From Blastopirellula sp. J2-11 (GTDB lineage: Bacteria; Planctomycetota; Planctomycetia; Pirellulales; Pirellulaceae), in NCBI RefSeq assembly GCF_024584705.1, contig NZ_CP097384.1:6014001-6078000 (forward strand): DNA of 64,000 nt. Reading direction: 5' to 3'. The notes beneath the pieces are model-generated. The model was not told the DNA's origin. It worked only from the letters and a program-made list of their open reading frames with translations, and searched no databases. A program made the position numbers and the translations under genes. Below, one piece after another: positions 1-8,917 of this stretch. Positions within the stretch are counted from its first letter, which is position 1. Each line of letters opens with the position of its first letter.

Positions 1-53
1 GGCGATAGGTCACCGATCCAGCGGCGACACGACGTTTACGCAAGCCTTTGAAT

Positions 54-99
54 CAACAATCCCTCGTTCGCACGCCATGGCGATCGAGGGATTTTGTTG
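54..99 (+). terminator. Hairpin, possible terminator of an upstream gene
   Basis: The arms CAACAATCCCTCG and CGAGGGATTTTGTTG pair apart from two extra T residues. The loop is 18 nt. The T-run falls inside the stem instead of after it, so this is not a textbook intrinsic terminator. No gene lies between position 1 and 207, and the hairpin may end a gene beyond the left edge. Confidence 0.3.
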
Positions 100-129
100 C
101 GCGCTAGGTGAAGAAAAGTCTGGCAATCG

Positions 130-213
130 CCGCTGTGCGGACCATCCGCATCACACACAATTTTTGTGGGCGCTATGCAGCGCGAAAGCTTGGTCTCACA
201 GCGGACCCTACGC
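130..213. repeat. Inverted-repeat element, family A (diverged copy)
   Basis: The left arm CCGCTGTGCGGACCA faces the right arm TGGTCTCACAGCGGACCCT. These match the arms of the perfect element at 7467-7529 but with several changes. The copy sits immediately downstream of the rhodanese gene stop at 208, as do the other copies next to gene ends. It could act as a transcription terminator or be a relic of a small palindromic mobile repeat. Confidence 0.7.
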
Positions 214-774
214 TACTCGGCAACTGCCCCCTGCCTCGTCCTTCACTTGGTTCCACGGCATGCGCGCCAAAACCATCGCCATGCCGCAGGTGTCGGTTAC
301 GCCTGCGAAGATGAGGCCGGCGCCGACGAACGCTGCGATGCCGATGAAGTAAGGATGCACCGCAAGTCCTAGCACCGCGCCCAGCAACACCAGCGATCCG
401 GCGGCGATGCGTACCTGACGTTCGAGCGCCATCGCCTTTTTGCCGCGGACGACCGGCAGATGGGCAGCTTCCCACGCCAGGGTTCCTCCTTCGACGTTCA
501 CCACATTGGTGAAGCCGGCGGCGACAAACTTCTGGCAAGCCTGATCGGCTCGCTTACCGCTGCGACAGATCACGTACAACGGGCGATCTTCGGCCTGCTG
601 ACGCGTCTTCACCACGCTGGCGGCGTCGAGCGACTCCAGCGGCGTATTGCGGGCCGACGAAGCGTGAACCTCACGGAACTCGGCAGGCGTGCGGACATCG
701 ATCAACTCGATCGGCTCGCCTGACGCTTCCCGTTCGGCCAACTGTTGCGGCGAAATGGTGGTAATGTTGGTCAT
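208..774 (-). CDS. YgaP-like membrane rhodanese (rhodanese + DUF2892)
   Basis: A 188-residue protein with a cytoplasmic rhodanese domain (about 5-108) and two C-terminal membrane helices (about 122-142 and 143-163). The catalytic cysteine is C70 in the loop CRSGKR. The tail carries the DUF2892 signature around DTCGMA and MPWN. E. coli YgaP has the same architecture and moves sulfane sulfur at the inner membrane. The start at 774 is chosen because AAGGAG lies 8 nt upstream; a longer frame to 813 has no such site. An inverted repeat 100 nt upstream may be a regulator site. The fold is certain; the physiological sulfur donor and acceptor are unknown. Confidence 0.9.
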   Translation of the reverse strand: MTNITTISPQQLAEREASGEPIELIDVRTPAEFREVHASSARNTPLESLDAASVVKTRQQAEDRPLYVICRSGKRADQACQKFVAAGFTNVVNVEGGTLAWEAAHLPVVRGKKAMALERQVRIAAGSLVLLGAVLGLAVHPYFIGIAAFVGAGLIFAGVTDTCGMAMVLARMPWNQVKDEAGGSCRVA

Positions 775-874
775 GGCGCAAACTCCTTCACGCTTGAGAT
801 AACATGCGGGCAAGCAAATACGGCGGCGGCGATACTCGCCGCGAAAGCCTTCCGCCCCGCCCCTTAATGTTAAT

Positions 875-894
875 ATATCGCTACATTACGATAT
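875..894. promoter_or_regulatory. Inverted repeat upstream of rhodanese gene, operator candidate
   Basis: ATATCG, 8 nt, then CGATAT forms a perfect 6-bp inverted repeat in an AT-rich island within GC-rich DNA, 100 nt upstream of the rhodanese start. In E. coli the YgaP gene is linked to an ArsR-family regulator (YgaV), and ArsR-type proteins bind short AT-rich palindromes. No regulator gene is in the window, so the identity of the binding protein is inference. Confidence 0.4.
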
Positions 895-960
895 GTCAAG
901 AGCGTAAAAAAGGTGGCCCGGAGAGTCAATAAAAGACGTATCGGACCACCCTGTTTGAAC

Positions 961-1824
961 CTACGACCAGTCGAACCACTTCTTCAGCGTATGGAAGGTC
1001 GCGTCGCGGCCGATCGTCGCGATGCTGCGGGTCAGCGGGATATGCTTCGGGCAGACGGCGACGCAGTTTTGAGCGTTACCGCAGACCTGAACGCCTCCTT
1101 CTTCGGTGATCGCGTCCATCCGCTCGCGTTTGTTCATCTTGCCGGTCGGGTTGGTGTTGAAGAGCACCACCTGGCTGATCGCGTGCGGGCCGACAAAGTT
1201 GGCGTCGAACGTTTCTTCTTTGCGTTCTTGGAACGCTTCGGTCGATTCGCCTGACTGCTGATCGAGCTCGATCTTTGAGAACTGCGGGCAAGCCTCCAAG
1301 CAGCAGCCGCAGGTCATACATTCGGAGAGCGGGTATGAAGCTTCCTGGGCGGCCATCGATTGTTTGGGACCAGGTCCCAGGTCATAGTAACCGTCTACCG
1401 GCACCCAGGCTTTGACCTTCTTCAGCGCTTGGAACATGCGGCTGCGATCGACCATCAAGTCGCGCACGACCGGGAACTTGGTCATGGGACGAAGTTCGAT
1501 CGTCGCGCCATCATCGTCCAACAGACGATCGATCAGCGCCGAGCAGCTTTGTCGCACTTTGCCGTTGATCACCATCGTGCAAGCGCCGCAGACTTCTTCC
1601 AGGCAATTGCAGTCCCAGCAGACCGGCGAGCATTTTTTGCCCCCATCTTCCTGGCCGCGAGCCGCGATCTTTTGCAGCACGCTGATGATGTTCAATTCCG
1701 GTTCGTAGGGAATCGTGAAATAGGCCCAGTAGCTCGGCTGGCCGGGGCCGTTTTTCCGAAGCACTTTGACGGTGAACGACTGCGGCTTGGGACGGCTCGG
1801 CGTCTCTTCAGAGTGAGCGATCAT
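961..1824 (-). CDS. sdhB: Succinate dehydrogenase iron-sulfur subunit
   Basis: A 287-residue SdhB that carries electrons from the flavoprotein to quinone at the membrane. The [2Fe-2S] ligands are C74, C79, C82 and C94, with extra cysteines at 65, 69 and 72. The [4Fe-4S] motif is C169, C172, C175 and C179 followed by proline. The third cluster motif CGNAQNC...CP lies near the C-terminus. It is the last gene of sdhCAB, 98 nt after sdhA. The set lacks an sdhD, as in the Bacillus-type, menaquinone-linked enzyme. The family is certain; direction in vivo (succinate oxidation or fumarate reduction) cannot be read from sequence. Confidence 0.97.
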   Translation of the reverse strand: MIAHSEETPSRPKPQSFTVKVLRKNGPGQPSYWAYFTIPYEPELNIISVLQKIAARGQEDGGKKCSPVCWDCNCLEEVCGACTMVINGKVRQSCSALIDRLLDDDGATIELRPMTKFPVVRDLMVDRSRMFQALKKVKAWVPVDGYYDLGPGPKQSMAAQEASYPLSECMTCGCCLEACPQFSKIELDQQSGESTEAFQERKEETFDANFVGPHAISQVVLFNTNPTGKMNKRERMDAITEEGGVQVCGNAQNCVAVCPKHIPLTRSIATIGRDATFHTLKKWFDWS

Positions 1825-1922
1825 GGCTTACTGGCGACTCCTGCGAATCGTTAAAAGCGCCGCAGCGCGGCGACTGGTACAACGGTTGTTCGTAGTTATT
1901 TCGGGGTGAAAATCAGAAAGCT

Positions 1923-3917
1923 TTACGAGGCGACTTCGGCTGCCTTCGCTGCTTTGGCGGCCGCTTGTTTCGCGTTGGTTCGTTCTTTCCAGGTCTTTTC
2001 GATGATGTCGGCGCCAACCAGACCATACAGCCGGGGGCGCGGCGGCAACAACGAAGTGTCGACTTCTTCGTACGTGATCGTCGGCTCACCGTCGGCGTCG
2101 ATCGTCGCGATCGTCGACTTCAGGAACTTATCGACATTCTCTTGAAATTTGTCGCACCACGTTTCGGCTTGATGGTGACGCTCTTCATAATTTTCGGAGG
2201 TTAGGCCCGGCAATTCAAACGCCGGTTTGTAGTGAGCTCCGCGGCATTCGTCCCGTTGCAACGCTCCCTTCAAGATCGCTTTGGCGATCGGGAACATGTC
2301 TTGCAGCGCCTTGGTGAACAAGACATTTTGGTTCGACCAAGATCCGGTATCCGACAATGAACAGCGTTTGACCCGCTCGCCCAAATCATGGACCAGGCCG
2401 ATCGCGTTCTCCAACTGTTCGTTGACGCGAACCACGGTCGCCGCTTTGGTCATGATGTTCCCCAGCTCCTGATGAATCAGGTAGGGATTCTCGCCGCCGG
2501 TGTTCTTCAGCAGGCTCTGATGACGGTCATTCTGCTTGGCCAACGCCGCGTCGTACAGCGACTGCGGACGCTCGTGGGCCGCTTGTCCTTCCGGTACGTT
2601 CTTCAGCAGCGTTTCCAAACCTGGCGCCAGAAACAGGCCAGAGAAAATGCAGCTAAGCAGCGAGTTGGCGCCCAAGCGATTCGCGCCGTGATAGTGATAG
2701 TCCACTTCGCCGATCGCGTAGAGATTCGGGATGTTGGTAACTTGGTTCTTAGGCGAACCAACTTGCAGACGTCCCTCTTCGGTCCGCTGATAGTCAGTCC
2801 AGAGACCGCCCATCGAGTAGTGGACCGCCGGAAAGATCTTCATCGGGGTGTAGCGCGGATCGACGCCTTGGAACTTTTGATAGATATCGAGAATGCCGCC
2901 CAGTTTGCGGGTCAGCTCGGCGGCGTCGATATGGGTCAGATCAAGATAAACGCACTGGCGGTCTTTCTCGACGCTCAGCCCTTCGTTCACGCAGACGTTG
3001 AAAATTTCACGCGTCGCGATGTCACGCGGCACCAGGTTGCCGTAAGCCGGGTAACGTTCTTCCAGGAAGTAATAACGCTCGGCTTCGGGAATGCTCTTGG
3101 GGCTGCGCGAATCTTGCGGCGTCCGCGGAACCCACACGCGTCCCCCTTCACCGCGAGCACTTTCGCTCATCAGACGCAATTTGTCAGCGCCGGGGATCGC
3201 AGTCGGGTGAACCTGGATGCACTCGCCGTTGCCATACTTGGCGCCCACCTGCAAACAGCGGCTTGCGGCGCTGCCGGTGCAAGTCATCGACATGGTCGAG
3301 CGGCCATAGATCAAACCGCAACCGCCGGTTGCGACCACGACGGCGTCTGCTCGAAAGCTCCGCAGCTCCATCGTGACGATGTCTTGCGCGACGGCGCCGA
3401 CGCAAACGCCGGCGTCGTCCAGGATGGGACTCATAAAGTCCCAAGCTTCATACTTTTTGACCAGCCCTTCGACTTCCCAGCGGCGGACTTGTTCGTCGAG
3501 CGCGTACAGCAATTGCTGGCCGGTGGTTGCTCCGGCGAACGCCGTTCGCTTGTAGAGGGTGCCGCCAAAGCGGCGTCGATCGAGAAAACCTTCCGGCGTG
3601 CGATTGAAGGTCACGCCTAGGCGATCCATCAGATCGATTACTTTAGGAGCCCACAGGGCCATCTCATTGACCGGCGGCTGGTGGTTCAAAAAGTCGCCGC
3701 CATAGATGGTGTCGTCAAAGTGCTTCCACTCGTTGTCACCCAGCTGACGCGTCTGGTCGTTGACGCTGTTGATCCCGCCTTGGGCGCAAACGCTGTGCGA
3801 TCGCTTGACCGGCGTGATGCTCATCAGATCGACAGCGATGCCGAGTTCGGCCAGTTTCATCGTGGCCGCCAAACCGGCGAGTCCGCCGCCGATAATCAGA
3901 ACGCGTTGCTTCGCCAT
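1923..3917 (-). CDS. sdhA: Succinate dehydrogenase flavoprotein subunit
   Basis: A 664-residue SdhA that oxidises succinate to fumarate. The dinucleotide-binding GGGLAGLA is at residues 10-17, and the segment RSHSVCAQGGINS holds H41, the position that binds FAD covalently in the family. The active-site regions HPTAIPGADKL, SESARGEGGRVW and HYSMGGL are all present, and NRLGANSLLSCIFSG closes the FAD domain. The last 20 residues form an Ala/Lys-rich tail. It is the middle gene of sdhCAB, 79 nt after sdhC. The large antisense frame at 2388-3620 is a shadow of this gene. Confidence 0.97.
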   Translation of the reverse strand: MAKQRVLIIGGGLAGLAATMKLAELGIAVDLMSITPVKRSHSVCAQGGINSVNDQTRQLGDNEWKHFDDTIYGGDFLNHQPPVNEMALWAPKVIDLMDRLGVTFNRTPEGFLDRRRFGGTLYKRTAFAGATTGQQLLYALDEQVRRWEVEGLVKKYEAWDFMSPILDDAGVCVGAVAQDIVTMELRSFRADAVVVATGGCGLIYGRSTMSMTCTGSAASRCLQVGAKYGNGECIQVHPTAIPGADKLRLMSESARGEGGRVWVPRTPQDSRSPKSIPEAERYYFLEERYPAYGNLVPRDIATREIFNVCVNEGLSVEKDRQCVYLDLTHIDAAELTRKLGGILDIYQKFQGVDPRYTPMKIFPAVHYSMGGLWTDYQRTEEGRLQVGSPKNQVTNIPNLYAIGEVDYHYHGANRLGANSLLSCIFSGLFLAPGLETLLKNVPEGQAAHERPQSLYDAALAKQNDRHQSLLKNTGGENPYLIHQELGNIMTKAATVVRVNEQLENAIGLVHDLGERVKRCSLSDTGSWSNQNVLFTKALQDMFPIAKAILKGALQRDECRGAHYKPAFELPGLTSENYEERHHQAETWCDKFQENVDKFLKSTIATIDADGEPTITYEEVDTSLLPPRPRLYGLVGADIIEKTWKERTNAKQAAAKAAKAAEVAS

Positions 3918-3996
3918 GCCAGAATGTCCCTCGTATCGAGTCGAGCCGCCGTGCGACAGCCAGTAAGTGCTTTGTTTCTAATATCGTAGCGCGAAG

Positions 3997-4863
3997 TTAC
4001 TCGCTGACCGCCGGTTTTTCCACCGCTTCTTCTTTCGGAGCCGCAGCGCCGGTAAACGGCGGCGCTTCGTCCAGCGACTCATCAGCCGACAGATCCCGTT
4101 TTTCGGGGTTGGCCGGAATGTCGCCGGTTTCGACCAGCAGTTCGTAGGCGGTGTTTTCTTTCTCGCGAATCTCGGCGAAGTTCTTCAGCGTCCAAAGACC
4201 CACGATCGACGTGATGCCGAGCAGCGCCAGTCCCAAACCAAACACGCCGGTGACCAGTTTGGCGCCGGACTGCGCTTTCGGGCTGATCCAGATCCCCCAC
4301 GTGATTCCCATCGTGAACAGGCCGTTCGATAGGTGAAACACGCAGGCCAACACGCCGATCGTGTAAAAGACCGGATACAAAACCGAGGCCTGCATCGCAT
4401 GGGCGGCCGAAGTTGCGGCGTTGTACGGATGGAACATGCCGCCGTAGCCGGCGATCAGATGGCGCCAGGCGTCGTTATGAATCCAGCCATGCATGTGAAA
4501 CACATGCCAGGCGATAAAGACAAAGGCCAACATGCCGGTCGCCCGCTGCATGGTGTAGCGAAAGTTGCTGTTGTAGCGGTACTCGGTGTAATTGGGCGAA
4601 GCGCCGAAGGTGAACGCCAGGCCGAGAAACGCATGAAACATGATCGGCAGGAAGATGAACGTCCATTCGACCAGCGGCAGAAGCGCCCCCAATGCGTGAA
4701 TGCTGAATACGCTCCGCTGGAACGTCTCCGGCGAAACAGCGACGCTCGAATTCACCAACAGATGAACAATCATGTAGGCGCCAACTGGCAAAAGGCCTGT
4801 CAGCGAATGGAGTCGGCGAATCAAAAATTCGTTACGAGCCCAGAAACCGGCTTTATTACTCAC
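3997..4863 (-). CDS. sdhC: Succinate dehydrogenase cytochrome b subunit (b558 type)
   Basis: A 288-residue membrane anchor with five predicted helices and histidines placed as in the di-haem Bacillus SdhC: RRLHSLTG, YMIVHLLV, MFHAFLG, IAWHVFHMH and CVFHLSNG. A charged Pro/Glu-rich tail of about 50 residues follows the last helix. The GTG at 4863 is chosen as the start because AAAGAGGG lies about 6 nt upstream; the ATG at 4941 has no ribosome site and would add 26 unrelated residues. It is the first gene of sdhCAB. Planctomycetes use menaquinone, which fits this subunit type. Confidence 0.93.
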   Translation of the reverse strand: MSNKAGFWARNEFLIRRLHSLTGLLPVGAYMIVHLLVNSSVAVSPETFQRSVFSIHALGALLPLVEWTFIFLPIMFHAFLGLAFTFGASPNYTEYRYNSNFRYTMQRATGMLAFVFIAWHVFHMHGWIHNDAWRHLIAGYGGMFHPYNAATSAAHAMQASVLYPVFYTIGVLACVFHLSNGLFTMGITWGIWISPKAQSGAKLVTGVFGLGLALLGITSIVGLWTLKNFAEIREKENTAYELLVETGDIPANPEKRDLSADESLDEAPPFTGAAAPKEEAVEKPAVSE

Positions 4864-5298
4864 CTGCAACCCTCTTTGGCGGCGATCGGCGACTAGCCCT
4901 AACTGTCCTAGCAGCAAGGGTTTAGAACGCAATACGGGCATCTACTAGTCCATGACTAGCGGAAAGAATTACGTGCACTGCCCGATGCGTCCTTGTTTAT
5001 ACCGCAAACGGAATCGGCATTTGAAGTACCCTCGCCGTCATGATTTACGCAAAATTGCCATGATTTCCGGTGTGATGGTAATCTAGGCAACCGCCTGTCA
5101 ATTCGGCAGAACTTCGGTCTCCCGCGAAAGGACTACGAAACGTGCTAAATCTAGAACCGGTCGAGATTTACTGCGAAGATGCCAGCATCGTGCAAAAAAG
5201 GAATTAAAATTGCTCTATAGGAAATGAGCAGCAATTTATACAACGATGCCTGCCCAGTTAGCTACTTTTTGATCCGAGTGCGGACGGAAGATAGAACG
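4864..5298. other. Intergenic region between sdhC and receiver gene
   Basis: This divergent spacer should hold the promoter of sdhCAB and that of the receiver gene. The only structure seen is CTAGTC-CAT-GACTAG at 4945-4959, a perfect 6-bp inverted repeat 82 nt upstream of the sdhC GTG. Two copies of CATGATTT occur near 5040 and 5060. No convincing -35/-10 pair was recognised, and no coding frame is supported. Confidence 0.4.
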
Positions 5299-5706
5299 AT
5301 GGGGATAGTCCAAGCCCCTAATTTGTTGATTACCGATGACGATCGCGGATTCCGCGAGGCGCTGGCCGAAGTATTCGACGCGCGCGGTTTTCAAACGCAT
5401 CTCGCGAAAGATGGGCTCGAAGCGGTCGATGTCGTCCGCTCGATGCGGATTGATGTGGCGCTGTTCGACTATCACATGCCCCGCAAGACCGGTCTGGAAG
5501 CGATCGTTGAAATTCGCACCACCGCCGCCCAACTCCCTTGCATCCTGCTCTCCGGCAATCTGGACGACATGATCCGCCAACAGGCGATCGCCGCCCAGGT
5601 CTTCTCCATCCTGGCCAAACCGGTCAGTTTGCCTGACATCACCTCGAAGGTGCGTGAAGCGCTCGAGCAGCGATTCCCAGGCAACACCCACATCGCTGAT
5701 AACTAA
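5299..5706 (+). CDS. Stand-alone response-regulator receiver protein
   Basis: A 135-residue CheY-like receiver domain with no output domain. The acidic patch is D13-D15, the phospho-acceptor is D57 in ALFDYHMP, the switch residue is S85 in LLSG, and the conserved lysine is K107 in LAKP. All residues needed for phosphorylation are present. The ATG at 5299 follows GGAAGA by 8 nt; the frame can extend to 5224, but those residues do not belong to the fold. No histidine kinase is nearby, so its partner must be encoded elsewhere. The gene is followed at once by a long palindrome. Confidence 0.9.
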   Translation: MGIVQAPNLLITDDDRGFREALAEVFDARGFQTHLAKDGLEAVDVVRSMRIDVALFDYHMPRKTGLEAIVEIRTTAAQLPCILLSGNLDDMIRQQAIAAQVFSILAKPVSLPDITSKVREALEQRFPGNTHIADN

Positions 5707-5716
5707 AGCAGCGGCG

Positions 5717-5777
5717 CCGATAAAACAGGGGTCAGGTCATTTTTGCTGCGAAAAAGACCTGACCCCTGTTTTATCGG
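5717..5777. repeat. Long perfect palindrome with GGGGTCAGGTC core
   Basis: Two 22-nt arms (5717-5738 and 5756-5777) are exact reverse complements around a 17-nt loop. The inner part reads GGGGTCAGGTC / GACCTGACCCC. In many bacteria this core is found beside REP-associated (Y1-type) transposase genes; that link is recalled from general knowledge and not shown here. It starts 10 nt after the receiver gene stop and could terminate it. The remaining bases to 6048 hold no supported gene. Confidence 0.85.
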
Positions 5778-6048
5778 AATCTGTACCATTCATGGCTGTT
5801 AAAGGATCTGTTTCTTGCCTGCCATGAAATTCTATGCCTATTCTGGCCATTCACGAAGCTGGCAAAATAAAGGAGTTTTACTACGCATTTTCGGATTGAA
5901 TGCCGGCCGCTTCGTCGCCAGGATGAACATGCGTCAGGAATCGGCCGAAATCTTCTGCCGATGAGCCTCCCTTACATGCGCGGGACGGGGAGAGATCGAT
6001 CGCATCCAGCGACCGCTCCATTCAAGCGGAACTTCAGAAAGCCCCACG

Positions 6049-6465
6049 ATGAAAGCTTTAACTCTCTTCGCTCTGTTAGCTGCGGCGACATCTCTCGGCT
6101 GCAGCGGCAACAGTGGCCCGCAATCTTTTCCGGTTCAGGGAAAGGTGACCTACGAAGGAAAGCCGCTGTCGCGCGGCACGATCATCTTTAATCCGGTGAA
6201 CGAAGCGTTGCCGGCGTCGCGCGGCGAAATCCAAGCGGACGGCACCTACAAGTTGTCGCTCGCCCAAAAGGGAGATGGCGCGGTGCCCGGCGAACATCGC
6301 GTGATCGTGAACTCTTCGACGCAAGTGAAACAAGGGATGGAAATCGACGATCCCAACTACGAGCTTCCCAGGCCGCTCGTTCCGATCAAATATTCTTCTC
6401 TGTCGACAACTCCGCTCAGCCAAACGGTCAAAGCGGAAGCCAATACAATTGATATCGAACTCTAA
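6049..6465 (+). CDS. Small lipoprotein with carboxypeptidase-regulatory-like fold
   Basis: A 138-residue exported protein. The signal peptide ends in SLGC with the lipid-attachment cysteine at C18. Residues from about 27 on ([12 protein letters not shown] ... GTIIF ... ADGTYKLS ... VPGEHRVIV) form the beta-sandwich seen in carboxypeptidase-regulatory/transthyretin-like domains. Planctomycetes carry many such lipoproteins next to DUF1559 genes, and one follows here 68 nt downstream. A second lipoprotein of this kind is at 54365-54805. The biochemical role is unknown; a cell-surface or periplasmic binding role is inference. Confidence 0.85.
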   Translation: MKALTLFALLAAATSLGCSGNSGPQSFPVQGKVTYEGKPLSRGTIIFNPVNEALPASRGEIQADGTYKLSLAQKGDGAVPGEHRVIVNSSTQVKQGMEIDDPNYELPRPLVPIKYSSLSTTPLSQTVKAEANTIDIEL

Positions 6466-6533
6466 ATATCATTGCGCGGACAGCTCTTCCCTCCACTTAT
6501 CTCGCTCATCATGCATCCAACGGAGAAGATCAA

Positions 6534-7436
6534 ATGCGACGCACCTCAAGCTCATTACTGAGACGTCAACTTCATCCGGCCGGTTTCACGCTCGTGGAAC
6601 TACTGGTCGTCATTGCGATCATCGGCGTCTTGATCGCGCTGCTATTGCCGGCGGTCCAGCAAGCTCGCGAAGCGGCCCGGCGCAGCCAATGCCAGAACAA
6701 CCTCAAGCAATTAGGGCTTGGCCTGCACAACTTTCACGACACGTTCGGCCTCTTGCCGCAGGGGAGTTACACCAGCGCGGCCGGCACCAACTACAACACG
6801 ATGAGCGGCTTTGTTCCCCTGCTGCCATTTCTGGAACAAGGTAATATCCACGACCTCTTCAATATCCAGCAACCGGTCGACCATGCAGATAATCTCAATG
6901 CAGTCAAAAACCTGGTCGACGGCTACTTCTGTCCTTCGCGGCGTCGACCGGAAGCAGGCCAAACCGGCGACTTCATGATCACTTGTTCGCGCGGCGACTA
7001 TGCGTTTTGCGCAGGCGGAGAAGGGAGCCAAAGCAACACCGACGTCAAAGCGAACTTCCAAGGGGTATTTAGTCGATCCACAGGACTGAATTTCGCCGCA
7101 ATCACCGACGGACTTTCCAATACGATTGCAATCGGCGAAAAACGAACCGAAATCTACGCCGACAACCCCGACAACGTCAGCCGCGGCAACACCGACGGCC
7201 CCCAATATCGCTGGGGATATCACGCGACCCGGATGCTGAAATCGCCGTTTAGCCAACCGATCGTCACCGGTACGTGGAATGATTCCGACGCCAACTTCGG
7301 CAGCGCACACACCACAGGCGGCTGCTTCTTTTTGCTCTGCGACGGCTCGGTTCATTTTCTGCCGAAAACGATCAACTGGACCGTCGTGCAGAACTTGGCC
7401 AATCGAGCGGACGGCAACCCGGTGGCGATTCCATAG
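6534..7436 (+). CDS. DUF1559 prepilin-like protein
   Basis: A 300-residue DUF1559 protein. Near the N-terminus is a type IV prepilin cleavage and methylation signal, [19 protein letters not shown], followed by [12 protein letters not shown], so a prepilin peptidase should cut after the glycine. The C-terminal part ends with the family motif CDGSVHFL. The start at 6534 is backed by GGAGAAG 6 nt upstream. It forms a likely operon with the lipoprotein at 6049. Large numbers of such proteins are a mark of planctomycetes; their job is not established, although pseudopilin-like surface fibres are the usual suggestion. Confidence 0.93.
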   Translation: MRRTSSSLLRRQLHPAGFTLVELLVVIAIIGVLIALLLPAVQQAREAARRSQCQNNLKQLGLGLHNFHDTFGLLPQGSYTSAAGTNYNTMSGFVPLLPFLEQGNIHDLFNIQQPVDHADNLNAVKNLVDGYFCPSRRRPEAGQTGDFMITCSRGDYAFCAGGEGSQSNTDVKANFQGVFSRSTGLNFAAITDGLSNTIAIGEKRTEIYADNPDNVSRGNTDGPQYRWGYHATRMLKSPFSQPIVTGTWNDSDANFGSAHTTGGCFFLLCDGSVHFLPKTINWTVVQNLANRADGNPVAIP

Positions 7437-7466
7437 GCGGTTTGAGCAGCTCAAATAGGCGTAGGC

Positions 7467-7529
7467 GTAGGGTCCGCTGTGCGGACCATGATCGCGTGTT
7501 GTATCCCTGGTCCGCACAGCGGACCCTAC
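7467..7529. repeat. Inverted-repeat element, family A (perfect copy)
   Basis: Two exact 22-nt arms (7467-7488 and 7508-7529) surround 19 nt. Each arm is itself a near hairpin, GGTCCGC-TGT-GCGGACC. It lies between the convergent DUF1559 and methyltransferase genes, where a bidirectional terminator would be expected. Related copies are at 130-213, 8897-8912 (half) and 29087-29155. Confidence 0.9.
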
Positions 7530-7534
7530 GACCT

Positions 7535-8323
7535 CTAAAGACGCTGTAGTACGTAGACTACATCTTCGCTCACTGCGCCGACGACGATTGGTTCGTCCTG
7601 ATCGTACGTAAAGTCGTAGGTTGCGGCGATTCGCCAGCCGCCGGCGGTTTGCAGGGTTTGCTGCATCTGCGCGGCGGTATAGGTGCGAAAGCTAAGGTCG
7701 CCGACGACTTGCACTTCGTGGCCGTTCTTTTCGATGTCGTAGCAAAGCGACGCGCGCTCGATCCGCGCGTCGAGATCGCGATCGTACGTTTCCAGATGGC
7801 AAGTGACCGTCACGTCCTCCCGTTTTGCGACCCACGTTTCATCTTCCAGCGGCTGCCCGACGGTCGGCGTCAGGTGGAGCCCGACAACGTAGATTCCGCC
7901 GGGGCGAATTGCGGCGGCCATGCAGCGAAAATGGGCGACCGCCAACTCTTCGGACAGCAGATGTCGCACGCTGTTGATCATGTTAAAGCCGGCGTCAAAC
8001 GGCTCTGGCTGCGCAAATTGCTCGAGCCGAAAGTTGGCCATGTCGCCTGACAACAAGTCCGCGTCGGGACAGCGCTCGCGGCAATAGCGCGTCATCTTCT
8101 CGTTCAGTTCGACTCCGGCGACCGCATAGCCGGCGCTGTGCAACTCGACCAACAGCCGTCCAGTGCCGCAAGCCGGCTCCAAGAGGCGCTGCGTGGAGCC
8201 ATCGACATAGCGTTCGAAACAGAAGCGAAGAAAGTCGAACTCCGCTTCCCATTCGTCGGCGAAGATGATGTCGTAATACTCAGGCAGATCGTAGATGTCG
8301 GCCGTGGCGCGAGGATCGTTCAT
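7535..8323 (-). CDS. Class I SAM-dependent methyltransferase
   Basis: A 262-residue methyltransferase. Motif I is LLEPACGTGRLLVEL, followed by the acidic residue in VAGVELNEKM and by DLLSGDMANF, the usual SAM-binding layout of the methyltransferase domain 25 family. The ATG at 8323 is preferred; a TTG at 8353 would overlap the upstream thioesterase gene by 20 nt. The two genes are co-oriented and only 10 nt apart, so they are probably co-transcribed. The substrate is not evident. Confidence 0.88.
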   Translation of the reverse strand: MNDPRATADIYDLPEYYDIIFADEWEAEFDFLRFCFERYVDGSTQRLLEPACGTGRLLVELHSAGYAVAGVELNEKMTRYCRERCPDADLLSGDMANFRLEQFAQPEPFDAGFNMINSVRHLLSEELAVAHFRCMAAAIRPGGIYVVGLHLTPTVGQPLEDETWVAKREDVTVTCHLETYDRDLDARIERASLCYDIEKNGHEVQVVGDLSFRTYTAAQMQQTLQTAGGWRIAATYDFTYDQDEPIVVGAVSEDVVYVLQRL

Positions 8324-8333
8324 GGCCAGCCGA

Positions 8334-8780
8334 TCAAATATCGTGTCCTTCAAAGGTATGCATCAACTCGCGAATCTCATCCGGAATTCGCATCGCCTGT
8401 TGTTTCATATAGTCGAAGTAGACGACTCCTGATTCGCCGTCGGCGACGATTTGCTTTTGTTCAACGCTGTAAATCGCATGCCCGATGCGAATACTGGTTC
8501 CCCCAAGTCGCGTCGCTTTGGCGCCCACCAACATCGTATCGGGAAAGCGAACCTGGCGACGAAAGTTGCAGGTCACGGAATAGAGGATCGGCCCCGTGCC
8601 GGTCGCGGCCATCACGCCGTCCAGCTTGGCGGCCGAGAGATACTCGACGCGGGCCGACTCGAACCAACGCAGATAGACCGTATTGTTGACATGCTGGAAC
8701 GAATCCATGTCGCCCCATTGAACCGGAATCTCCGCCACAGCAAAATAGTCGGCCAGTTCCGGCGGTTTCTCAAAGTTCAC
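8334..8780 (-). CDS. YbgC/4HBT-type acyl-CoA thioesterase
   Basis: A 148-residue single hot-dog-fold protein. The active-site region WGDMDSFQHVNNTVYLRWF has the aspartate and the HVNN element of the YbgC/4-hydroxybenzoyl-CoA thioesterase family. It should hydrolyse acyl-CoA or acyl-ACP thioesters in the cytoplasm. It is read just before the methyltransferase gene. The substrate chain length cannot be told from sequence. Confidence 0.9.
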   Translation of the reverse strand: MNFEKPPELADYFAVAEIPVQWGDMDSFQHVNNTVYLRWFESARVEYLSAAKLDGVMAATGTGPILYSVTCNFRRQVRFPDTMLVGAKATRLGGTSIRIGHAIYSVEQKQIVADGESGVVYFDYMKQQAMRIPDEIRELMHTFEGHDI

Positions 8781-8896
8781 GTCGCGGCTCTCAATGAAGA
8801 GGCAAATGGTGATTCGATGGGGCTATTGAATTCTAATTCGGCCACGTGCAAATGACTAATATCTAAGGCCGAATGTCTAATTCGATACGAAAGAGC

Positions 8897-8912
8897 GTAG
8901 GGTCCGCTGTGA
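8897..8912. repeat. Half copy of inverted-repeat family A
   Basis: GTAGGGTCCGCTGTGAG matches the left arm of the element at 7467-7529 and then diverges; no right arm is found. It sits 6 nt downstream of the topoisomerase VI subunit A stop codon. Confidence 0.7.
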
Positions 8913-8917
8913 GGTTG

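Noticed and set aside
2388-3620. 410-residue frame antisense to sdhA
   Set aside because: It mirrors the codon pattern of a certain gene, shows no family motif and has no ribosome site.
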